Positions 1-5,341 are shown, counted from the stretch's first letter. The stretch is DNA of 5,341 bases from Facklamia sp050409585 (GCF_050409585.1 NZ_JBNUPE010000029.1:1-5341), one strand, 5' to 3'. Notes: generated from the letters alone by a model not told the origin. Made by a program: numbers and translations.

Positions 1-48
1 CAGAGTCCTTTCTATTTTAGTTACCACTTTTAATAGATCGGACTTCTG
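1..48 (+). terminator. Long imperfect hairpin followed by a T-rich stretch, possible terminator of an upstream gene
   Basis: CAGAGTCC (1-8) pairs with GGACTTCTG (40-48) with one bulged T. Inside it, TCTATT (11-16) pairs with AATAGA (32-37) across a 2x2 internal loop. The right arm is followed by TGTTTTTGTG, so on the plus strand this resembles an intrinsic terminator for a gene ending left of the window. The arm may extend past the window edge. The loop is long (15 nt) and the T tract is interrupted, so the call is tentative. On the minus strand, the same bases include an AGAAAGGA ribosome-binding-like site (14-7) that could serve a divergent gene starting just outside the window. Confidence 0.35.
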
Positions 49-60
49 TGTTTTTGTGTA

Positions 61-101
61 GCAAAAAATAGGATGGAAGGAAGTGTTTTTTTCTTCCATC
101 C
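61..101 (-). terminator. Minus-strand hairpin plus T tract (terminator-like)
   Basis: GGATGGAAG (71-79) and CTTCCATCC (93-101) form a perfect 9-bp stem, extendable by a G-T wobble and A-T pairs around a T-rich loop. On the minus strand the stem is followed directly by TATTTTTTGC (70-61), the layout of an intrinsic terminator. On the plus strand the following bases (ACCCTGTTT) are a poor T tract. No minus-strand gene is visible to the right, so what it would terminate is unclear. It may be an attenuator in the leader of a divergent gene lying left of the window. Confidence 0.4.
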
Positions 102-128
102 ACCCTGTTTATTATAGAACCAAAACAA

Positions 129-173
129 TAAAGCCCTTCAAGTAGTTTATTCTAACTTGCGTGAGGGGCTTTA
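129..173. repeat. 12-bp inverted repeat / stem-loop, possible bidirectional terminator
   Basis: TAAAGCCCTTCA (129-140) pairs with TGAGGGGCTTTA (162-173) over 12 bp with a single T-G wobble, around a 21-nt loop. Within the loop region CAAGT (139-143) and ACTTG (155-159) could form a competing small stem. Read on the minus strand it is followed by TTGTTTTGG, and on the plus strand by CTATTGATAG, so neither side has a clean T run. It lies upstream of the phosphatase promoter and could isolate that operon from upstream transcription. I cannot say whether it is a terminator, a small mobile repeat or a leader element. Confidence 0.35.
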
Positions 174-207
174 CTATTGATAGAGCTTTCTATAAAATAT
201 TCTATGA

Positions 208-236
208 TTTTCCTACTACTTAAGCTATGCTATACT
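208..236 (+). promoter_or_regulatory. Probable extended -10 promoter for the phosphatase-tex operon
   Basis: TGC followed by TATACT (228-236) matches the extended -10 pattern TGnTATAAT with one mismatch in the hexamer. The -35 position, 17 bp upstream, is the weak TTTTCC (208-213), which is acceptable for an extended -10 promoter. Transcription would start near 243, giving a short leader of about 25 nt before the GTG start codon. Confidence 0.45.
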
Positions 237-252
237 TAATTTATTCGATTTT

Positions 253-263
253 AAAGGCGGTGA
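253..263 (+). promoter_or_regulatory. Ribosome binding site that fixes the GTG start
   Basis: AAAGGCGGTGA differs from the ideal AAAGGAGGTGA by one base and ends 4 nt before the GTG at 268. The next in-frame ATG (313-318 region) would remove the GDIHG metal-binding motif, so GTG 268 is the right start. Confidence 0.7.
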
Positions 264-267
264 AGCA

Positions 268-1002
268 GTGAAAAATAATCCAGAGCACTTATTTGTTATC
301 GGAGATATCCACGGAATGAGTGATGAATTAGATCAACTATTAGCAAGTTGGATACCTGAAGAAGAGCGATTGGTCTTTATTGGAGATTATATTGATCGTG
401 GCTATGATAGTTTAGCTGTTTTAAACCGTGTATGGCAACTTCAAAAAGAAAAGAATGCCCTCTGTTTAAGAGGGAACCATGAATCCATGCTCTTAAATTT
501 TTTGCGAAGCCCGCATAATTTTTTTAATCATTACATTATGAATGGTGGAGTAGCGACTATTTGTCAGTTATTAAATATTCCTGAAGAGAAAGTCGTAAAA
601 TCACAAGCCAGACGACTAGCTCGTCAAATTAAACAGACTTATCCTAAGCTGGAAACTTGGTTAGAGGGTCTCCCTTATTATTTTGAATATGGAGAATTCA
701 TTATTGTTCATGCTGGTGTAGATTTGTCGCTTGAAAACTGGAAAAACACTTCTGATCACGATTTTCTGTGGATTAGAGACAGCTTTCATCAAACAAAGAA
801 TTCTACCGGTAAACAAATTATTTTTGGGCACACTCCAACTATGGTGCTTCATCAGAATTACTATAATTCCAATGTTTGGCGTAAAGATATGAAATGGGGA
901 ATTGATGGTGGTTGTGTCTTTGGAGGAGAACTGCATGCTATGAAAGTTAGTAAAACGGCAGTAATTCAGATATATTCCGTCCCAGTTTTAGAAGGAGAAT
1001 GA
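268..1002 (+). CDS. PPP-family metallophosphoesterase (serine/threonine phosphatase-like)
   Basis: The 244-residue product carries the full calcineurin-type metallophosphoesterase signature in order: GDIHG (12-16), GDYIDRG (39-45), RGNHE (68-72), HAG (148-150), GHTP (187-190) and IDGGCVFGG (212-220). Likely dimetal ligands are D13, H15, D40, N70, H148 and H188, with H71 as the general acid; all are present, so the enzyme should be active. Family knowledge points to a Mn-dependent protein phosphatase or a diadenosine-tetraphosphatase-like hydrolase, and sequence alone does not settle the substrate. No signal peptide or membrane segment is seen, so it should be cytosolic. It starts with GTG behind a strong ribosome binding site and is the first gene of an operon with tex, whose ribosome binding site lies inside its last codons. 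Its length is normal for bacterial PPP phosphatases. Family is confident; the exact role is not. Confidence 0.9.
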   Translation: MKNNPEHLFVIGDIHGMSDELDQLLASWIPEEERLVFIGDYIDRGYDSLAVLNRVWQLQKEKNALCLRGNHESMLLNFLRSPHNFFNHYIMNGGVATICQLLNIPEEKVVKSQARRLARQIKQTYPKLETWLEGLPYYFEYGEFIIVHAGVDLSLENWKNTSDHDFLWIRDSFHQTKNSTGKQIIFGHTPTMVLHQNYYNSNVWRKDMKWGIDGGCVFGGELHAMKVSKTAVIQIYSVPVLEGE

Positions 1003-1006
1003 TAGG

Positions 1007-3193
1007 ATGAATAATGAAAACAATCAAGCAAATATTATCAAATCCATTAGCAACGAATTAAATATAGAAGTCAATCAAATTAATGCGGTTCTTAATTTAT
1101 TGGAGGAAGGGAATACAATCCCTTTTATTTCACGTTACCGTAAAGAAATGACTGGGTCTCTTGATGAGGTTCAAATCTATGATATCGATAAACAGTATCA
1201 GTATGCTTTAAATCTCCATCAACGCAAAGAGGATGTCTTAAAAGCGATTGAGGAACAAGGGAAGCTGGATGCTGACCTTCAAGAAAATATTGAACAGGCA
1301 CAGACATTACAACAAGTAGAAGACTTATATCGTCCCTTTAAGAAAAAACGTCGGACTAAAGCGATGGTGGCTATTGAGAATGGTTTAGAACCTTTAGCAA
1401 GTTGGATGCTAACTAATAAAGACTTAGATGTTCCACTGGAGCAAGAGGCCGAAAAATATCTTAACGAGTCGGTTTCATCAGTTGACAAAGCACTCGAAGG
1501 AGCCCATGAGATTATTGCTCAAGAAATATCGGATCGAGCAGATTTCCGAGAATTTATTCGAAAATATACAAAATATAATGCCTATTGGACCACTACTTTA
1601 AAAGAGCAAGACATTGACGAACGTGGAGTTTATCAAATGTATTACGATTTCCAAGAAAAACTAATGAAAATTGCTGAATATCGTGTCTTAGCCTCCAATC
1701 GTGGTGAAAAAGAAGGGGTTCTTTCAGTTAAAATCAAAGTAGATGAGGAACCGGCGCTTCAGTATATAGAAAAGCATATTCTAGATGAAGAACTGCCTAA
1801 CCAACAAAAAGAGCGGATTGAGTTAGCAATTAAAGATGCCTATAAACGGTTTATTCAGCCGGCAATTGAGCGTGAAATTAGGAGTGAACAAACTGAAAGG
1901 GCAGATCGCCATGCGATTGCTATTTTTGGAGAGAACTTACGTCATTTACTTTTACAGCCTCCAATGAAGGGCTTTCGCGTACTCGGATTAGACCCTGCTT
2001 ATCGTACGGGGTGCAAATTGGCGATTATTTCAGAAACTGGTCGTGTGCTAGATAAGGGTGTAATCTATCCGCATCCACCTGCAACTGACTATAAGCGCCA
2101 ACAAGCAGCGACTATTTTAAAGTCAATGATTGAACAACATCAAGTTGATGTTATTGCTATTGGTAACGGAACAGCAAGTAGAGAATCTGAAGTCTTTGTA
2201 AGTGAAGTAGTTAAGCAGATTGACCGGTCTATTCGGTTTATAGTTGTTAATGAGGCAGGCGCTTCTGTATATTCAGCTAGTAAAATAGCTCGTGAAGAAT
2301 TTCCTGATTATCAAGTAGAAGAAAGAAGTGCAGTTTCTATCGCAAGAAGATTGCAAGATCCTCTAGCAGAGTTGATAAAAATTGATCCGAAATCAATGGG
2401 AGTCGGACAATACCAGCACGATGTTAGCCAAAATTTATTGGCAGATGAATTGGATTTTGTCGTTAATATGACAGTCAATCAGGTAGGAGTCGACATTAAT
2501 ACTGCTAGTATTCAATTATTAGAACGTGTATCTGGAATGACCCATGCAACAGCTAAGAATGTGATTCTTTTAAGAGATGAGATTGGTAGGTTTGAGGATC
2601 GAAAACAGATTAAAAAAGTGAAACGCATGGGACCAAAAACCTATGAACAAGCTGTTGGCTTCTTACGCATTATAAAAGGAACAAACCCTCTAGATCAGAC
2701 CTCTATTCACCCAGAATCATACGCAATTGCAGAACGGATTCTAGAAGATAATGGCTTGTCTTTAGATGAAATAGGTCAAGTAGAAAGCAGTCAAATTTTA
2801 AAATCTTTAGACACCCAGCAGATTGCTCAAACTTATCAAATTGGAAAAGAAACAGCCAAGGATATCTTGGAAGGCTTGATAAATCCTAGTCAAGATATTC
2901 GAGATGGTCAGGATGCGCCTATTTTAAGAGACGATGTTTTGAAGCTGGAAGACTTAGAGGAAAATATGCAGTTACAGGGTGTTGTAAGAAATGTTGTCGA
3001 CTTTGGCGTTTTTGTTGATATTGGAGTTAAACAGGATGGACTTATCCATATATCTAAATTAAGTTCACCAAAAGGTCGATTCATTAAGCATCCTTCTGAG
3101 CTAGTAGCCGTGGGAGATATTGTTGAAGTAGAAGTAATTTCTATTGATCGTGAACGGTCACGCATTGGATTAAAACTAATAAATCCTAAATAA
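1007..3193 (+). CDS. tex: Tex family RNA-binding transcription accessory protein
   Basis: The 728-residue product has the standard Tex architecture. The N-terminal helical region includes the hallmark IPFISRYRKEMTG (38-50) and LYRPFKKKRRTKA (107-119). A YqgF/RNase H-like domain begins at VLGLDPAYRTGCK (325-337) and continues through IGNGTASRE (385-393). The conserved block around GVGQYQHD (465-472) follows, then a helix-hairpin-helix region with KVKRMGPKTYEQAVGF (537-552). A C-terminal S1 RNA-binding domain spans about 654-726 (GVVRNVVDFGVFVDIG, then DGLIHISKLS). Length fits Firmicutes homologues of about 720 residues. Tex binds nucleic acid and associates with the transcription machinery, and is linked to transcription fidelity, RNA turnover and stress tolerance; it acts in the cytosol. 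The ATG follows GAAGGAGA (991-998) at 8 nt and sits 4 nt after the phosphatase stop, so the two genes are probably co-transcribed and translationally coupled. No terminator separates its stop from the tRNA promoter. Confidence 0.97.
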   Translation: MNNENNQANIIKSISNELNIEVNQINAVLNLLEEGNTIPFISRYRKEMTGSLDEVQIYDIDKQYQYALNLHQRKEDVLKAIEEQGKLDADLQENIEQAQTLQQVEDLYRPFKKKRRTKAMVAIENGLEPLASWMLTNKDLDVPLEQEAEKYLNESVSSVDKALEGAHEIIAQEISDRADFREFIRKYTKYNAYWTTTLKEQDIDERGVYQMYYDFQEKLMKIAEYRVLASNRGEKEGVLSVKIKVDEEPALQYIEKHILDEELPNQQKERIELAIKDAYKRFIQPAIEREIRSEQTERADRHAIAIFGENLRHLLLQPPMKGFRVLGLDPAYRTGCKLAIISETGRVLDKGVIYPHPPATDYKRQQAATILKSMIEQHQVDVIAIGNGTASRESEVFVSEVVKQIDRSIRFIVVNEAGASVYSASKIAREEFPDYQVEERSAVSIARRLQDPLAELIKIDPKSMGVGQYQHDVSQNLLADELDFVVNMTVNQVGVDINTASIQLLERVSGMTHATAKNVILLRDEIGRFEDRKQIKKVKRMGPKTYEQAVGFLRIIKGTNPLDQTSIHPESYAIAERILEDNGLSLDEIGQVESSQILKSLDTQQIAQTYQIGKETAKDILEGLINPSQDIRDGQDAPILRDDVLKLEDLEENMQLQGVVRNVVDFGVFVDIGVKQDGLIHISKLSSPKGRFIKHPSELVAVGDIVEVEVISIDRERSRIGLKLINPK

Positions 3194-3197
3194 AAAG

Positions 3198-3227
3198 TTG
3201 ACATAAGCGCTGCCGATTCGTTACAAT
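3198..3227 (+). promoter_or_regulatory. Strong promoter of the tRNA-Leu gene
   Basis: A perfect -35 box TTGACA (3198-3203) is followed after 18 bp by TACAAT (3222-3227), a 5/6 match to the -10 consensus. The -35 box begins only 4 nt after the tex stop codon. Transcription should start near 3234, leaving a short 5' leader that includes a small stem CTATC/GATAG (3233-3237 with 3244-3248) for RNase P to remove. Confidence 0.8.
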
Positions 3228-3249
3228 ATATACTATCGTTATTGATAGA

Positions 3250-3332
3250 GCGGTCGTGGCGGAATGGCAGACGCGCCAGCTTGAGGGGCTGGTATCCTTA
3301 AGGATGTGGAAGTTCGAGTCTTCTCGGCCGCA
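3250..3332 (+). tRNA. tRNA-Leu, anticodon GAG
   Basis: A complete class II tRNA cloverleaf can be drawn. The acceptor stem pairs GCGGTCG (3250-3256) with CGGCCGC (3325-3331), with A3332 as discriminator base. The anticodon stem CCAGC/GCTGG encloses the loop TTGAGGG (3281-3287), giving anticodon GAG at 3283-3285, which reads CUC and CUU leucine codons. The long variable arm (3293-3307) contains the self-pairing ATCCT/AGGAT expected of tRNA-Leu. The T arm is GGAAG-TTCGAGT-CTTCT (3308-3324). The 3' CCA is not encoded (TTA follows), so a CCA-adding enzyme is needed. The sequence closely resembles the Bacillus-type tRNA-Leu(GAG) as I remember it. It stands alone, with its own promoter and terminator, rather than in a tRNA cluster. 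Confidence 0.96.
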
Positions 3333-3385
3333 TTAGGATTTTGGTTATGGAAGTTATAATAAAAGTTGATATTTTGTGATTATTT

Positions 3386-3437
3386 AAGTGGTATTTATTC
3401 GGTGTTTATATCGGATGGATACCACTTCTTTCTTTTT
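3386..3437 (+). terminator. Intrinsic terminator of the tRNA-Leu (and probably tex) transcript
   Basis: AAGTGGTAT (3386-3394) pairs perfectly with ATACCACTT (3419-3427), and further wobble and A-T pairs can lengthen the stem inward to about 15 bp. The stem is followed by a pyrimidine-rich tract with most positions T, ending in TTTTT (3433-3437). It is the first terminator after the tex stop codon, so it probably ends both tRNA transcripts and read-through from the phosphatase-tex operon. Confidence 0.8.
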
Positions 3438-3635
3438 AAAATTAAGAATTCTAGTTAATGATCTAAGTTCTTTCAAACTAATCTACTTATTAACATAAAA
3501 ATGAAATAGAATGCCTTTTATCAATCTTATTCGATATTTAGCATACTTATGAATGACTAAAATTCTACATCGAACGTTAGTAATTAAGTCACAATTTCCT
3601 TCAAGCATTCAAATGTTTAAAAATAACATATCAGC
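3438..3635. other. AT-rich intergenic stretch with no recognised gene
   Basis: About 200 bases between the tRNA terminator and the putative symporter promoter. No open frame with a ribosome binding site is seen on either strand. The only structure noted is an imperfect stem in which TTTAG and CAT (3537-3544) pair with ATG and CTAAA (3553-3561) around a bulged A. Nothing resembling a riboswitch, a T-box or a copy of the tRNA 3' end was recognised. Confidence 0.5.
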
Positions 3636-3641
3636 TATAAT
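3613..3641 (+). promoter_or_regulatory. Candidate promoter of the symporter leader transcript
   Basis: TATAAT (3636-3641) is a perfect -10 hexamer, but the -35 position at 17 bp (ATGTTT, 3613-3618) is poor. If used, transcription would start near 3648. This gives a leader of about 105 nt to the small ORF and 178 nt to the symporter, with both palindromes inside the transcribed leader. No better-matching promoter was found between 3438 and 3825. Confidence 0.35.
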
Positions 3642-3665
3642 ACTATTGAGTAAAACGATTAAAAA

Positions 3666-3686
3666 AATTAATGAAAACCATTAATT
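3666..3686. repeat. Perfect 8-bp inverted repeat with 5-nt spacer in the symporter leader
   Basis: AATTAATG (3666-3673) and CATTAATT (3679-3686) are exact reverse complements around AAAAC. The symmetry and size fit a repressor operator; as RNA it is a weak, all-A/U-rich hairpin. It lies just downstream of the candidate TATAAT. Confidence 0.5.
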
Positions 3687-3700
3687 CACCTTATAGTTTG

Positions 3701-3714
3701 TGTTAATCTTAACA
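3701..3714. repeat. Perfect 6-bp palindrome TGTTAA-TC-TTAACA, operator-like
   Basis: TGTTAA (3701-3706) and TTAACA (3709-3714) are exact reverse complements around two bases. The site is 15 nt downstream of the larger inverted repeat and 20 nt upstream of the small ORF ribosome binding site. It could be a second binding site for a regulator, but I recognise no specific regulator motif. Confidence 0.45.
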
Positions 3715-3733
3715 AGTAGCGACAAATTATCTT

Positions 3734-3744
3734 GGAAGGAGTGA
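3734..3744 (+). promoter_or_regulatory. Strong ribosome binding site of the leader ORF
   Basis: GGAAGGAGTGA is close to an ideal Shine-Dalgarno sequence and sits 8 nt before the ATG at 3753. A site this good in front of a nine-codon frame is the main reason to think the frame is translated. No other start codon in the other two frames makes equally good use of it. Confidence 0.6.
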
Positions 3745-3752
3745 ACCTATAT

Positions 3753-3782
3753 ATGAAAGTTATTTATTTATTTATTTATTAA
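3753..3782 (+). CDS. Nine-codon leader ORF, possibly an out-of-phase 25-residue membrane peptide
   Basis: The frame encodes MKVIYLFIY and then stops at TAA (3780-3782). Its coding sequence from the third codon on is five tandem TTAT units. As written it could be a leader peptide whose translation influences the downstream symporter. If one TTAT unit were added (or two lost), the same start would read through the stop into LTGLLQLFLIKKGII. With six units the product would be 25 residues, one hydrophobic helix followed by KK, and its stop (3824-3826) would overlap the symporter ATG as TAATG. This product, or its switching, is inferred from the frame and not recognised as a known family. A chance short frame in AT-rich DNA, or a repeat-count error in the assembly, remains possible. 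Confidence 0.35.
   Translation: MKVIYLFIY
3760..3779 (+). repeat. Five-copy TTAT tetranucleotide tandem repeat
   Basis: Five exact TTAT units lie inside the leader ORF and are followed by TAAC. Tetranucleotide tracts are prone to slipped-strand mispairing, and because four is not a multiple of three, each gain or loss changes the reading frame. Five copies is short for a classic contingency locus, so instability is possible but not shown. Confidence 0.9.
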
Positions 3783-3825
3783 CAGGTCTACTTCAGCTGT
3801 TTCTAATTAAGAAAGGAATTATTTA

Positions 3826-5253
3826 ATGAATTTTTCAGATATTGTTGTAACACTTAGAGATTATTTATGGGATTATGTTCTTTTATATGCTTTTATTGGA
3901 ATCGGATTATTTATGACTGTTCGTTTGGGTTTCCCGCAGTTTTCACGTGTTTTTCCTGCTCTGAAACGTATGATATCAGATATTATAAAGGGTAAATCAG
4001 CCAAAGAAGGTGGCATGACTCCTTTTCAATCTTTAGCTACAGCCGTTGCGGCTCAAGTAGGGACTGGCAATATAGTAGGGATTGCAACTGCTATTATTGG
4101 TGGCGGTCCGGGAGCGGCATTTTGGATGTTGGTTTCTGGCTTTTTAGGAATGTCTACAATGTTTGCTGAAGCTACCATGTCTCAAGTATTTAGGGAGAGG
4201 GAAGTTTCAGATGGTACGTTAGTTGGAGGACCTGCGTACTATATTAAAAATGGTTTAAAGCAAAAGTGGCTAGCATATATTTTTGCTGTTTTGTGCATTG
4301 TTGCACTTGGATTAGTTGGTATTATGGTTCAGGCTAACTCTATTATTTCGTCAATGAATACGGCTTTTGGTTTAAATCAATTCTTGATAGCCTGTGTTTT
4401 AATAGTGGTGGTTGGCTGGATCCTTATTGGAGGAATGGAGCGGATTGGTAAATTTTCTGAGCGTGTTGTTCCTACTATGGCCATATCATATGTTTTAGTG
4501 GCATTATTAATTATGATTTTAAACATTGATCAATTGATACCCACTATCAAGTTGATTATTAATAGCGCTTTCAATCCTCAAGCGATAGCTGGAGGAGCGC
4601 TAGGAATCAGTGTTCAGCAAGCAATGCGATATGGGTTAGCTAGAGGTTTATTTTCAAATGAGGCCGGAATGGGATCAACCCCCCATTCTCATGCAGTAGC
4701 TGTGACTTCACATCCTGCTGAACAAGGCTTTATTGCCATGATTGGTGTTTTTATATGTACTTTTATTATTTGTGTGGCAACGGTCATGATAAATCTTTTA
4801 ACAGGGGCTTATTCCATTGAAACAATCCAAGCTATGACACCTCAAGCTTTAGGTGAGTATGGTCAAATCATGACACAAACTGCTTTCCAAATTCAATTTG
4901 GAAAAATTGGAGAGTCATTCTTAGCCATCGCCTTATCAAGCTTTTCCTTAACTACAATTGTTGGTTGGTTTTTCTTTGCAGAGTCCAATGTTAAATTTAT
5001 CTTTGATAATGGGAAAATCATTCATTCTTTTAAGTTAGTTGCTTTGATGGCAATTGCCATGGGTTATTTTGCAAGTCCTGGTGTAGTTTGGGATATTGCT
5101 GACTTATCAATGGGGCTAATGGCTTTACCTAATATAATTGCTCTAATCTTTTTGTCAGGTAAAACAGCAGAAGTCCTGAAAGATTATGACAAACAAGTTC
5201 AAATCGATGCAGAACATCTATCATGGGATTATAAATACGAAAAGGCTCACTAA
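3826..5253 (+). CDS. AGCS-family sodium:alanine/glycine symporter
   Basis: The 475-residue product is a polytopic membrane protein of the alanine or glycine:cation symporter family (AlsT/DagA/GlyP type). Diagnostic stretches are AAQVGTGNIVGIATA (75-89), GGGPGAAFWMLVSGFLG (92-108, a variant of the family signature), VGGPAYYI (133-140) and GLFSNEAGMGSTPHSHA (274-290). Hydrophobic segments near 14-34, 66-90, 95-116, 148-170, 184-203, 217-234, 299-325, 363-385, 403-418 and 424-444 fit the roughly 11-helix LeuT-like fold known for AgcS. The family imports alanine, glycine or related small amino acids with Na+ or H+; the exact substrate cannot be read here. Length is typical and the C-terminal tail is short, charged and cytosolic. 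The ATG follows GAAAGGAA (3811-3818) at 7 nt. It appears monocistronic, behind a long leader with palindromes and a small repeat-containing ORF. Confidence 0.95.
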   Translation: MNFSDIVVTLRDYLWDYVLLYAFIGIGLFMTVRLGFPQFSRVFPALKRMISDIIKGKSAKEGGMTPFQSLATAVAAQVGTGNIVGIATAIIGGGPGAAFWMLVSGFLGMSTMFAEATMSQVFREREVSDGTLVGGPAYYIKNGLKQKWLAYIFAVLCIVALGLVGIMVQANSIISSMNTAFGLNQFLIACVLIVVVGWILIGGMERIGKFSERVVPTMAISYVLVALLIMILNIDQLIPTIKLIINSAFNPQAIAGGALGISVQQAMRYGLARGLFSNEAGMGSTPHSHAVAVTSHPAEQGFIAMIGVFICTFIICVATVMINLLTGAYSIETIQAMTPQALGEYGQIMTQTAFQIQFGKIGESFLAIALSSFSLTTIVGWFFFAESNVKFIFDNGKIIHSFKLVALMAIAMGYFASPGVVWDIADLSMGLMALPNIIALIFLSGKTAEVLKDYDKQVQIDAEHLSWDYKYEKAH

Positions 5254-5286
5254 ACAAATATATTTTCACAAAAAGATCTTCTGAAT

Positions 5287-5341
5287 TGATGTGAACCTCA
5301 AAAGTTGGAGTTTGTATTTAAACGGTTAATTGAATGGTATA
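5287..5341 (+). mobile_element. Possible left terminal repeat of an IS3-family element, cut by the window end
   Basis: From TGATGTGAACC (5287-5297) through CTCAAAAGTTGGAG (5297-5310) the sequence resembles, from memory, the terminal repeats of IS150-group IS3 elements (TG, then TG, CCC, AAAAGTTGGA at the same spacing; about 18 of 23 positions agree). It begins 33 nt after the symporter stop codon. No transposase start is visible before the window ends, and the second end is out of view. An alternative is that AACCTCAA/TTGGAGTT forms a weak hairpin followed by TTTGTATTTA that terminates the symporter mRNA. Confidence 0.4.

Noticed and set aside
2..61. Open plus-strand frame from the window edge to a TAG at 59-61, as a possible C-terminal gene tail
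   Set aside because: Only 19 codons, overlapping a strong inverted repeat, with no recognisable sequence; it cannot be distinguished from non-coding DNA.
661..936. Minus-strand open frame of 91 codons inside the phosphatase gene
   Set aside because: It lies wholly antisense to a gene with intact catalytic motifs and has no recognisable product.
2908..3204. Minus-strand open frame of 98 codons across the 3' end of tex
   Set aside because: It is antisense to the S1 domain of Tex, low in complexity (Ser/Thr rich), and matches nothing recognised.
3250..3332. tRNA-Leu as an integration site for a mobile element
   Set aside because: No second copy of the tRNA 3' end and no integrase are seen in the following 2 kb; what follows is a terminator and a housekeeping transporter.
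3483..3608. Minus-strand 41-codon open frame (ATG at 3608, stop at 3483) in the symporter intergenic region
   Set aside because: No ribosome binding site precedes the ATG, the composition is ordinary AT-rich DNA, and no protein family is recognised.
3438..3825. Riboswitch (glycine type) or T-box in the symporter leader
   Set aside because: No conserved glycine-aptamer core or T-box GGUGG-type sequence is visible, and the region is too AT-rich for a stable aptamer.

Overview
The window reads as the chromosome of a low-GC Gram-positive bacterium, most likely in the Lactobacillales. The pointers are AT-rich codon use, strong Shine-Dalgarno sites (GAAGGAG, GGAAGGAG), TTGACA/TACAAT-type promoters, a tRNA-Leu without an encoded CCA, and Firmicutes-type Tex and AGCS proteins. 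A family such as Aerococcaceae is possible, but I cannot fix the genus from sequence alone.

Layout, left to right. Positions 1-267 hold no recognisable gene. They contain three hairpins (1-48, 71-101, 129-173) and an extended -10 promoter. From 268 to 3193 runs a two-gene operon: a PPP-type metallophosphoesterase with a GTG start, and 4 nt later the RNA-binding transcription accessory protein Tex. Immediately after the tex stop codon, a separate promoter drives a single tRNA-Leu(GAG) at 3250-3332, and a good intrinsic terminator follows at 3386-3437. A 388-nt intergenic region (3438-3825) then leads to an AGCS-family sodium:alanine/glycine symporter (3826-5253). After its stop, the last ~55 bases look like the terminal inverted repeat of an IS3-family element that continues beyond the window.

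The genes are largely housekeeping: an S/T phosphatase-like enzyme, a transcription/RNA-quality factor, a tRNA and an amino-acid transporter. The most unusual stretch is the symporter leader. It holds two near-perfect palindromes and a tiny ORF with an excellent ribosome binding site whose coding sequence is built on five tandem TTAT units. In the frame as given, the ORF stops after nine codons. One extra TTAT unit would open it into a 25-residue hydrophobic peptide whose TAA overlaps the symporter ATG (TAATG). This could be a slippage-driven (phase-variable) small membrane peptide or translational-coupling switch in front of the transporter. It could also be a chance AT-rich repeat or a one-unit assembly error.
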